Assembly: GCF_000204055.1 (NCBI RefSeq)
Contig: NW_006768765.1
Span: 3,648,173 to 3,712,172 of the forward strand
DNA from: Melampsora larici-populina 98AG31
Taxonomy: Eukaryota; Basidiomycota; Pucciniomycetes; Pucciniales; Melampsoraceae
Reading direction: 5' to 3'
DNA length: 64,000 nucleotides
Shown here: piece by piece, positions 10,368 through 22,300 of the stretch
Numbering within the stretch: position 1 is the stretch's first letter
Layout of the letters: the number at the start of each line of letters is the position of its first letter
Program-made: the position numbers and the translations under genes
Notes under the pieces: generated by a model
What the model saw: only the letters and a program-made list of their open reading frames with translations
What the model was told of the DNA's origin: nothing
The model's database searches: none

Positions 10368-13300
10368 ATGAGTGCAGAACCTTCGTACTACAGTCAGTCA
10401 TTCAACCTTTTATATGATGCAGCAGCTGACACGCCTATTTCCAGGCGGCCAATTTCATCGGCGAGAGTCCCTTGACCTCCCCGATGGGCTGAATTTGCCA
10501 TCTCAGATGGGATCTTTCAACGGCATCAGTCAGGCGATCTCCCTAAAACTCATTGGCTGAATTGAACACACAACTGATCAATGTGTGGCCATTTTTTAGG
10601 CGGTGTGGTGATCAATTTATGGGATCAATTAAAAAATTCACAATTACCAGTTTACCAGTTTATTAGCAGGATTCAGCAGGAAAGAAAATTCGAAATGGAG
10701 GTTTTTGATCAATTGAAGCTCTTGTAGGCTTATGTATTGGTCATTAGGTCAACATTACATCATTTTATTTCACATTATATATTAAGATCATTCTAGTTTA
10801 CTTACAAATTTATTACAAAAAGAAAGAAAGAAAAACATAAGAAAAATTCGAAATTATAGGTATAAAGGTTGGAAAATGGTTTTTAGGTTAGTAAAAATAA
10901 AGTTATGGGTATTATGAGGTTAGAATATGAAAGAACAACATTATATGATACTATGACAATTTTAATCTTCAAGGTTGATAAGTAGAAACAGAAGTTATTA
11001 GGAAAAAAGCACTTTTTCGAAGTTGGTAAACAAGAGGTACACGTGTAGTTTGGTTGTGTAATAGTGGTAGTGATGGAATTTAAGGTTGCCAAGAGGATTT
11101 TCCGGGATTTTTAAGGCTATAGATGATGATGTAATATTACATGAGCAAGAAAGGCTTAGTAGTAGCTGTGAAAAGTGAAGAAAATGGGTGAAATTCGTGG
11201 AAAATGGAGGTTTTCAGCTAATTACATATGTCAAATGACGTCAGAATAGGTTGGTAGATGGCTCATTCAACGCAGAGGAGTAGATTACATAATGTACAAA
11301 CTTTAAATCATTAGTAACGGAGGTGTGTGTAAAAAGTTATAAGGCAAATAAAGAATTGGTGTGAATCTCGAATTTACAGTCACAAGTCATATGTAACACT
11401 AAAAACCTTAACTTCACAACTCAATATCTTACTCATCACTCATCAGAAGTAGGTCATGTAGGTGTCAGAAATGATCAGTAACACGTGGACTACAAGATGC
11501 ACTTTAGTAATCAAAAATTGGAGCACATCTGAAAAAATTCGTAATCTCAAAAATTGGTTTTCAGCTAGTTTACAAGGAAAAAATCACCTGTATTCATCAT
11601 AAGAAGTGCTGTACATCATATTATTGCGTCATTGATCACTTTTAGCTGTGAAAATTACATCATTTATTAGTAACAAAACCATTACATTGCGTCATCATAG
11701 GGTTTTTAGGGAATTTTGGGCGGATTTGATTGGTTTTGAGGCTGTTGACCATTGTAAAAGTTCTAGTACATTGTTATATATACTTTGAGAGGGTTTTGGG
11801 ACTGTTGTTCCCCTTTTTTTTTCTTTATCATTTACGCCATTATTATTTTGTTTATCATCATAAACTTATTTTAATAGTACCTGTTCACTTAAATACGCCC
11901 TTTATTACAGTTATAAAGAGAAATTTACTTTAGTTTTATAGTCATAAAGACTTATTGGGAATAATATCAATCAGATATTGCTTATTTTTTTTCAGTTATC
12001 AATTGGGAATAACACTATAGCAGTGTTGATAGTAATACAAAGTGTGCTTTTGAAGTTAAAATTACGTGTGAAGTTATATTTCTCTGGTGCCTTATCAGTA
12101 CTCAATACAACAGAGCTCTTTCTGATTGTGTTGTTTTAGAAGAGCAGTCCTTAGACAACTTCTACTAGTCATTTTATTAGTAGATTATCCTCTTCCAGCT
12201 CTGTATAACCCTTGTTGGGTTATAAGTTCTACATATTGGTGACTCTGCCCGGGCTTGACAAATTAAAATCAACTTATAATTAAATCAATTTCTCTTTTAA
12301 TCATTATCAACAAGCAAATTATATTATATTACATCAAGATTCAATAAAAATTATTCACGTGGTTATCAACAGAAGATCTTTAAAATTAAAATTATTCAAA
12401 TCAATCATAAACATTATCTTTCATTCTCATTTAAAAATATATCAAAATTAGTTCTTATTTGAAGAATTTATTATATAAAGAAGCTATGTCTTCAGTTATT
12501 CAAATGCATAATCAAGATGTGGCGGATGATGGAGATGAGGAATTAGAATTACCACCAACATCTCATTATAAAAGAACTCCACGAATTTCTGGAAGCAGAG
12601 TTTATGTTCCAGATGTTTCTACTTCTATTAACATATTACCACCACCACCACCTCCAGGACCTTCCTCTGGATCAACTATTCATGGAAAACAACGTGAAGA
12701 ACCACCTGCTTCTGAGGATCCAATTCCACCTTCAGCCTTTACTGGATTCAGGGAACAGGAACCATTATTACCCTCTGATCATGAGGAAGACGTGGATTGG
12801 CAACAACAATTCTATAATCAACAACAATATTATTTACAAAGAGAAAAAGAAGTGGCAGACATTATTACTAATAATAGAATTAAGGAAGAAAGAGAGAAGA
12901 AGGAGAAGGAAAAAGAAGTGGTAAAAGTCGTGAAAAAGAGTAAAGGCAAGAAGGTTATTAAGAAAATTATTAAAGAAGATGATGGAGGAGATTATTCAAG
13001 TTCTTCAAGTTCTTCAGATGATGATTCAACTAGTAATGGAGATGTTAGTAGTGAAGAAAGGAATGAGGAGGCTAGAAGTCATATTAAACCACGTAGAATT
13101 GATAATACTGATTCAAGTATTAGATTTGAAGTTGGAAGGAATGTTAAGAAGTTTATCATTAATTATCATAGTCAAGCTGAAGCAAATGGCGCCTCAGAAC
13201 TTGATATGGTTAGACAAGTTACTAGCTTTGTTGTTGGAGAAGAATTGAAGGAGGAAATACGTGAAATGGATGGTTGGGGTACTGGTGAATGGAGTTGGAA

Positions 13301-16300
13301 GAAAGTTAAGGAACAATTAATTGAAAGGTATCAAACTACCACGGAGCAACCAAGATATTCAATTGATCATTTAAGAACTTTGTCAGAAAGAACTGCTAGG
13401 ACTGGTGGTGTTACAAATAAAGCTGAATATCAAACATTTAGAATTAATTTCGACAAAATTCATCAATATTTAACAAGACATGATTATATTGATTCAAATG
13501 ATGAAGAAGTTGCACGCCATTTCTATGATGCTTTCTCTGATGAACTTCAAAAGAAATTCAAGAAAAGAATGATTAGAAAGAAGTTAATGAAGAAGGTGGA
13601 TAGTGGAAGATATAGGTTACCTAATTTAAATAAATTAAAGAAGGTTGTGGATCATTATATTGAAGAAGAAGCTTTATTAATCTTTGAGGATATTGGAGAA
13701 GAGAAGTTTGCAATTAAGAATGAAATTGCTGGTGTTAGAAGTGAAGTAATTCAAAAGGATACTAGTAATAAAGTTGCTAAAATAGGAGGAATGCAAGCAA
13801 AAGCCACGCAGCAAATGGAGGTTTTATGTAGTGACTTGGGAAATTTACATATAAATCACGTGCAGGCTCCATTATTATTACCACCTGTAAATGCATTGCA
13901 TCCTTATCTTCCTGTTTCAAATTCTTTACAAACTCAAATCCATCAACAAGCTGAACCTTTTAGAGCTCAACATCAACAAAATCCGTCAAATTATCAAAGA
14001 GTTAATCAACCTTATAATAATAATAACAATTTTAATAATCAGCCGCGTAATTTTCCAGCTCAGAATTATAAAGGACAACAGCCCAATTACAGCAGGCCTT
14101 ATAATAATAATAATGTTAATAGACCTTATAATCCTCAAAATCCAAATACAAATAATCAAAATACTTATCAACCTCCACCACCTCCAAATGGAAATCAAGG
14201 AAGTACTGTCTTTTGTGTGTATTGTAATACTGAAGGACATACTGTAGGAAGATGTAGATGGGTAATTCAAGATAAGCAAGCTGGATTATTGCAAGATAGG
14301 ATGGATGGTTTCTTCTTACCTTCAGGAAATGTAAGGATGTTTAAGCAAGGAGAAGATGGAATCAGGCAGCAAGTTATTAGATATTCTGAACAGCAAGCCA
14401 ATGATGCTACACGTCAAAATATACAACAACAGCGTGTAACAACTCCTGCTGTACATGTTAATACACCTGTAGTACCACCTGTAACTCCTACAGCTATTAT
14501 TACTAAAAATGACGGGAAAGATAAAATTCAAGAGCTTAAAACAAGTTGTGGTATTCTTGAAGGGAATTGGAGGATGCCTGAAATATTAAGAAGTAATGGG
14601 AATGAATTATTGGGAGGAGGTGGAACTAAAATATATGATATTACAGCAAATACACGTAGTGGAAAGACTGTAACTCAAGCTGAACCTAAGAAGAAGAGGA
14701 AGGTTACTATTAATGAAGAAGCTGAGGATATTGATGATGGTATGGATTTAGATATAGAAAATGATATTGAAGAAGCTGGTATAAATGAAATGGAGGAAAG
14801 CTCAAGAAGAATTCATGCTGATGATGATAATAGAAACATTAAGGAAGGTTCAAATAAAACAATTAGACCTTCTTATATAATGCCAGGACACGGGGAACAG
14901 AAGAATAAATTGGAAAGGCCAGTCTTTGCAGACAATCCAAGAGTTGTAACAGACGTGGTTCAGAAATTAATGAAGAGTGTTATTGATATTCAAGTTAAGG
15001 AATTATGCGCCATTTCTCCTGTGGTATCTGAAGAAGTTAAGAAGTGGGTTTCAAAGAGAAGATTAAATATGAATCAAGAAACAATGGCTTCAGCAGTTAA
15101 TAGTACAGCTTTATCTGACTTTGAATTTGATTCTGAAAGTAATTCATCTCTGGAAGTTAATTTACCTCAGTCTCCTTTATATTCCACGCCTTTGGGATAT
15201 GTTACTATTACAATTGGTAAAATTAAATTGAAAGCATTGGTTGATTCAGGATCTCAAATTAGTATAATTCCTCAGAAGTTTATGCAATTGTTACCTGTTC
15301 AAACTATGGTTAATATTAAAGGAGCAGTAAGAGGAATTGGCGGACAGAAGACTGTTTTATGTGGGATTGCTGAGAAAGTGAAAGTTAGAATTGGTAGAAA
15401 TATTGAAGGCTTGGTTCAATTCTACGTAACTGAGGAGAGTCAAACTCCAATAATATTGGGAAGATCTTTCTTATTTGATTATGCTGTTCAATTGGATTTC
15501 AAGAAAGATTTAGGGGAAATGATGACATTAAAAGATAATAGAGGAGTATGGATGAAGGTGAGGTTATGTGAACCTGATAAAGGAAATTGGGAAAGGGAAT
15601 TAAATGTAGAAATTGAAGAAAGGCAAGGTTATGCAGCACATGATTTATGTTTAGGAATTGATTATGATATAGTTGAAGATGAAGATGATGAAGAAGAAGT
15701 ATTTGGGTTGCAATTTGAGAAGGAAAGTGTGGATTATGATTTAATAAATGAATTAAGCTTAATTATGTGCTTGGAAGATCAAGAAATATTTGGGAGAGGG
15801 CGTGAACTCAAGGATTTAAGGAGTTATAGTACCAAATATAAGACTGTAGATAAGAAGGTTAAACCTGTAAATGCGCCAATGCCACAGTATTTAAATCTTC
15901 CTTTACAAAGACCACCTTTATCAAGGGATCCTTATATTACTCCTTTAATTAAAAATCCTCCAGTCTTCAAAGAAACTGAGAAAACCACGGTGGAAAGGCT
16001 TAAGCAATGCAACTTTGGTCCTGCAGAATGGTTAAGTGAGGAGGAATGGAAATTATTCTTATTAATATTGGTATTAAGGGAAGCAGCAATAGCTTATTGT
16101 GAAGAAGAAAGAGGATTATTGAAGCATTCATATGGACAACCTTATGCAATACCCGTGGTGGAACATGAGCCTTGGCAAATTAGACCTATTCCTATACCTG
16201 TAGCAATAAGGAATGATTTCATTGAATTAGTTAGACAAAGAATAAGAACAGGTCTTTATGAACAATCCACATCAAGTTATACTAGTCCTGTATTCTGTGT

Positions 16301-19300
16301 ACTTAAAGGTGATGGAAAATTAAGGGTAGTACATGATTTACAAGTATTAAATAGAGTAACAATTAAGGACTCTGGGGTACCACCTGCTCCTGAAGATTTC
16401 GTGGAATCCTTTGCTGGAAGAGCTTGTTATGGACTTGGTGATATAATGGGAGGTTATGATGAAAGGGAATTAGCAGCATTTTCACGTCCTTTAACAACTT
16501 TTGAAACCCCTTTGGGAAGATTACAATTAACTAGATTACCTCAAGGAGCAACTAATTCAGTAGCTGTATATCAAGCTCAGATGATGTGGATATTGCAAGA
16601 TGAAATTCCTCAACACGTGGGAATTTTTATTGATGATGGTGGTATTAAAGGACCTGAATCAGATTATAATAATGAAGTATTAAAAGAAAATAATGGTATA
16701 AGAAAATTTATTTGGGAATATGCCGTGGTTTTAGAAAGAATGTTGTTCAGGATTGAAGAAGCAGGACTTACTGTGTCTGTACCTGCTTTGGAAATTGTTG
16801 GACATATTGTAAGCAAGAAAGGAAGGAGTATATCAATTAAAAAGAAGAATAACAATTAAAAAGAAGAATAAGATTCAAAGTTGGCCAACTCCAACAAATA
16901 AAACTCAAGTATTAGGATGTAAGAATGTTTATTCCTAATTTTGGTCATTTGGCAGCACCTTTAAGAAGGCTTACAAGATTAAAAGTGGAGTTTATATGGA
17001 GTCAAGAGTGTGAGGATGCTTTTAATTTATTGAAGAAGATTGTTGGGGAAGATATAATATTATCAGCTTTGGATTATAATGAAGAAGCAAGTCCAATTAT
17101 TCTAGCCGTGGATTCAAGTCATATAGCAGCTGGAGGAGTATTAATGCAAGCGGATGGAAATGGGGAAGTCAGGCCAGTATTCTATGAATCAGAAGTATTT
17201 ACTGAGGTGGAATCAAGGTATTCTCAACCCAAATTAGAGCTATGTGGTGTGGCAAAGATTCTTAAAAAGTTCAGAACAAAGTTATGGGGTCAACATTTTG
17301 AATTACAAGTGGATGCAAAGGCTTTAATTCAGATGATTAACACACCAAGTTTACCTAATGCTGCTATGACAAGATGGGTAGCTTTCATTCAATTATTTTC
17401 ATTTGATTTAGTTCATAAACATGCTAAAAGCTTTGGAATGCCAGATGGATTATCAAGAAGAATGCGTGGAAGTGATTCAGATTCAGCTGAGAGTTTTAAT
17501 GAGGAGGATAAAGATATTAAAGTATATGAAAGTTTTAAATTGCAGAATGAGGATTTAACATCAGAAAAAGAGGAGGAAGAGAGTGGAACAATTTGGGCAC
17601 AAGAAGGTGTTTGGAAGTATTTACAAGAGTATTTAACAACTTTAAAAAGACCTGAAGGATGCTTGGATGATGAGTTTCAAAGGCTTAAGAATAGAGCTCC
17701 TTCTTATTACGTGGAAAATGAAAGATTGAAGAAAAGAGGAGTACCTTATGGAAGATTGGTTGTTTCAAATTTAGAAGGACAAAGGTTTGTTTTAGAGAAA
17801 TTACATGAGGAATTAGGACATAGAGGAATTGAGGAGACTTATAAAAGATGTTTGGTAAGATTCTGGTGGCCTGAAATGAAGGAATTTGTTAGAGATTGGG
17901 TATTGACGTGTGAAATATGTCGGAAGAAAAGTTCAAAGAAAGAAAAAGAAATGGGAAGGGCAACTGGTGAAAGTACTTTATTTGGAAGAGTGAGCTTGGA
18001 TGCAATTCATATTAAGGCGGGTAATTATAATTATGCTATAATAGCTAGAGATGATTTAACTGGATGGGTAGAAGCTGCACCTTTAAAGAAGTTAACAGCA
18101 CCTGCAGTGGCCAAATTTATTACTAAAGAATGGTTAATGAGATATGGTTCTGTTAAATGTTTTACTGTGGATGGAGGTTCTGAATTTAAAGGGGTATTTA
18201 GAGATGCAATTGCTATGTCAGGATCAAAGTTAGGGGAATCCACGGCATATTGGCCACAGTCAGAAGGAATGGTTGAAAGAGGTCATAAGGATATTAAAGG
18301 AGCTTTGGTAAAATTAAGTGATGAGACTGGGACTTCTTGGGAAACATTTCTACCTCAAGTATTATTTGCAGACAGGATTTCCACGAAAAGAACCACTGGA
18401 TTATCTCCTTATGAGATGTTATTTAATCAACTAGCAATTTTACCCGTGGATTTGGAAGCTGGGACATTTTTAGGTATTGATTGGGATATTATTTACACTG
18501 GAGAAGATTTATTAAAAGCAAGAATGGAACAATTATTGGGAAGAGAAGAATTAATTAAGAAGGCTTATGAAAAGATGATGAAGGCAAGAGTAGATGGAAT
18601 TATATATTGGGACAAGAAAAATGCGCATAGATTAAGAAATCCATTAGAGAAGGGAACTTTGGTATTAACTTATAACAAAAGTTTAGAATTTCAATGGGGA
18701 AAATTATTTAAAAATAGATGGAATGGGCCTTATAAGGTAGTTGAACAACATATGGGAGGTGCTTATATTCTAGAAGAGTTAGATGGAACTCAATTATCGC
18801 GAAAATATGCTGCTGAACATGTTAAAAGATTTTATCCTAGGGGTGTGGCAATATTAGCAGAAGAAGAGGAGGTGGGCATTGAAGAGGAAGAGGCGCAATT
18901 ATAAGTATAAATTACCACTAATAATATTATTAATTTCAAAAGATAAAAATATATATAAAAGATTAAAAGAATTAAAAGACCAGAATAAAAATATAAGATA
19001 AGATTTAAAAAAAAAAAATAATAATAAGGATATGTTTCACTAGTTATCAGTATAATAATTATATTAAAATTTTAAAAGAAGATTAAAAATGTACAAGTTA
19101 AAAGATATAAAAAAAAAAAAAAAAAAAAAAAATTAAGGAGAAGAAGGGAAAAGGCGTGGATCAAGCCAGCTTGGAAGTTCATAAATAGTATAATTATAAT
19201 CAGTATAAGGAGAATTTACAGCGGGAATTACAGGAGGACTATTATTAACATAATTAATTAGAGGAGGTTCAGTATTAGGAGGATTGGTAGAAGGAGTACT

Positions 19301-22300
19301 GTAGGGGGATAAAATAGCAGCATTTGCACGCTCAGCATGATTAAGGAATGGAATAAAAGTTGCTACAGTCAAACACTCATCTTCACCCCTTCTTGAAACA
19401 TACTCAGCTATAGAATGTGCACGCAACAAATGATAATGATTATTAATTATGTTTGGAACTTCAAAGCCTGCTTCTTTAAATTGTCTGATTGTATCATCCA
19501 GGATCCTCCAAGAATGCCAATTCTGATAAGTTATATAATCAGTTTTCCACGCCAGGTTATGTTCATATAATCTTTCAAAAAATGGATCAGATGTAGTAAA
19601 GTTGGTTTCAATTGATGAAGTAATAGAGGGATTAGGGGAATCAGGTGCTGAAGGCGTGTTATTTAAATTAATATTATAAGGGTTAAGGAAATTTATTCTG
19701 ATAGGAGTATTAGGCGTGTTTGGTGGAGGGTAATTGTTGGCAGGAGAATTAGGTACAGGTGAATTATTGGATGAAGGCGCTGAGGGGTAGGCTATTAAAA
19801 TTAAATAAAGAAAAGACATTAAAAATTAGTAAAAGAATTAAATAAAAACATTGAAACTTATTATAAAGAAAAGAAGAAAGAAATAGAAGAAAGAAATTGG
19901 ACTTACAGCATATTATTCCTAGACTATGGCATCTTTGGCAAGCAGGATTGATTTGATAGTGGCAGGAGGAGTTTACCATCCGGCATTGGACACAAGGTGA
20001 AGCTACAGAAGGTGAAACAGTGTTGACCATATTGGAAATAAAGGAAAATTCGAGAATTTAGTGATTTGGAGTGTTTAATTGATAAACTGGGGGCAGTTTG
20101 GAAGAAGAGGAGGATGTGGTGATCAATTAAAAAATTCACAATTACCAGTTTACCAGTTTATTAGCAGGATTCAGCAGGAAAGAAAATTCGAAATGGAGGT
20201 TTTTGATCAATTGAAGCTCTTGTAGGCTTATGTATTGGTCATTAGGTCAACATTACATCATTTTATTTCACATTATATATTAAGATCATTATAGTTTACT
20301 TACAAATTTATTACAAAAAGAAAGAAAGAAAAACATAAGAAAAATTCGAAATTATAGGTATAAAGGTTGGAAATTGGTTTTTAGGTTAGTAAAAATAAAG
20401 TTATGGGTATTATGAGGTTAGAATATGAAAGAACAACATTATATGATACTATGACAATTTTAATCTTCAAGGTTGATAAGTAGAAACAGAAGTTATTAGG
20501 AAAAAAGCACTTTTTCGAAGTTGGTAAACAAGAGGTACACGTGTAGTTTGGTTGTGTAATAGTGGTAGTGATGGAATTTAAGGTTGCCAAGAGGATTTTC
20601 CGGGATTTTTAAGGCTATAGATGATGATGTAATATTACATGAGCAAGAAAGGCTTAGTAGTAGCTGTGAAAAGTGAAGAAAATGGGTGAAATTCGTGGAA
20701 AATGGAGGTTTTCAGCTAATTACATATGTCAAATGACGTCAGAATAGGTTGATAGATGGCTCATTCAACGCAGAAGAGTAGATTACATAATGTACAAACT
20801 TTAAATCATTAGTAACGGAGGTGTGTGTAAAAAGTTATAAGGCAAATAAAGAATTGGTGTGAATCTCGAATTTACAGTCACAAGTCATATGTAACACTAA
20901 AAACCTTAACTTCACAACTCAATATCTTACTCATCACTCATCAGAAGTAGGTCATGTAGGTGTCAGAAATGATCAGTAACACGTGGACTACAAGATGCAC
21001 TTTAGTAATCAAAAATTGGAGCACATCTGAAAAAATTCGTAATCTCAAAAATTGGTTTTCAGCTAGTTTACAAGGAAAAAATCACCTGTATTCATCATAA
21101 GAAGTGCTGTACATCATATTATTGCGTCATTGATCACTTTTAGGTGTGAAAATTACATCATTTATTAGTAACAAAACCATTACATTGCGTCATCATAGGG
21201 TTTTTAGGGAATTTTGGGCGGATTTGATTGGTTTTGAGGCTGTTGACCATTGTAAAAGTTCTAGTACATTGTTATATATACTTTGAGAGGGTTTTGGGAC
21301 TGTTGTTCCCTTTTTTTTTTCTTTATCATTTACGCCATTATTATTTTGTTTATCATCATAAACTTATTTTAATAGTACCTGTTCACTTAAATACGCCCTT
21401 TATTACAGTTATAAAGAGAAATTTACTTTAGTTTTATAGTCATAAAGACTTATTGGGAATAATATCAATCAGATATTGCTTATTTTTTTTCAGTTATCAA
21501 TTGGGAATAACACTATAGCAGTGTTGATAGTAATACAAAGTGTGCTTTTGAAGTTAAAATTACGTGTGAAGTTATATTTCTCTGGTGCCTTATCAGTACT
21601 CAATACAACAGAGCTCTTTCTGATTGTGTTGTTTTAGAAGAGCAGTCCTTAGACAACTTCTACTAGTCATTTTATTAGTAGATTATCCTCTTCCAGCTCT
21701 GTATAACCCTTGTTGGGTTATAAGTTCTACAGCGGCCCATTCAATGGCCGCGGTAATCTGGACCTGAGTGATGCACTGAAGGCTCCTTCACAAGGACCCT
21801 CGCTGAACGGTCTCAGTCAGTGATTTGACATTGGTGCTCATCCATGGCCAATCCCATTAGGCCCAGGCAGCTGATAGGCCTATTTGTAGACCACTCTTTC
21901 ATCGGGCGTGCAAGTCAGGAAAATTCCGAAGGTCTGACTTCACAATTCCCAGGCAGCCCGCTCAACGGATTCAATAAACAAGGTTCCGTCAGGAATAACT
22001 CCAATGGTAATTGTAGTTATCCCCTGTATAATCGACCAATGCTGACCAAACCATTTCTCCCCAGGTTCCTTAGACTCACCTAGAGGTCGAAACGACGCCG
22101 GCGACCTCGCTCGTAGCGCCAGTTTCCACGCCACTCCCAACCAGGACAGCCATCGCGGGCGGAACGCAAACCATCATCTGTTGTCTCGAGATCGAGACAA
22201 CAGATCCGTGTCTCCATCTCAACGAAGGAGTGGCGGGCGCACCGAGCCTCAGTGGCCATCCCGTGGAATGCCCAACACGCAAACGATGCGCGAATCACAA

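Larger units (their letters stand above)
10604..21731 (+). mobile_element. Full-length Ty3/Gypsy-type LTR retrotransposon with extra antisense gene
   Basis: Long LTRs (10604-12233 and 20115-21731) begin TGTGGTGATC and end GTTCTACA; the 4-bp target duplication GCGG lies at 10600-10603 and 21732-21735. A primer binding site follows the left LTR and a purine tract (GAAGAAGAGGAGGA) precedes the right one. Internal order is gag, protease, reverse transcriptase, RNase H, integrase, then a minus-strand spliced gene. The LTRs differ by about half a dozen substitutions plus a 13-bp indel, so insertion is recent. A related lone LTR of 1617 bp lies at 40117-41733. Confidence 0.93.

Noticed and set aside
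13986..14279. Minus-strand frame opposite gag
   Set aside because: Shadow of the Asn/Gln-rich gag region, giving an Ile-rich nonsense protein.
10883..21431. Identical short frames in both LTRs (for example 10883-11092 and 11730-11933)
   Set aside because: They are copied because the LTRs are copies; AT-rich, no start context or domain.
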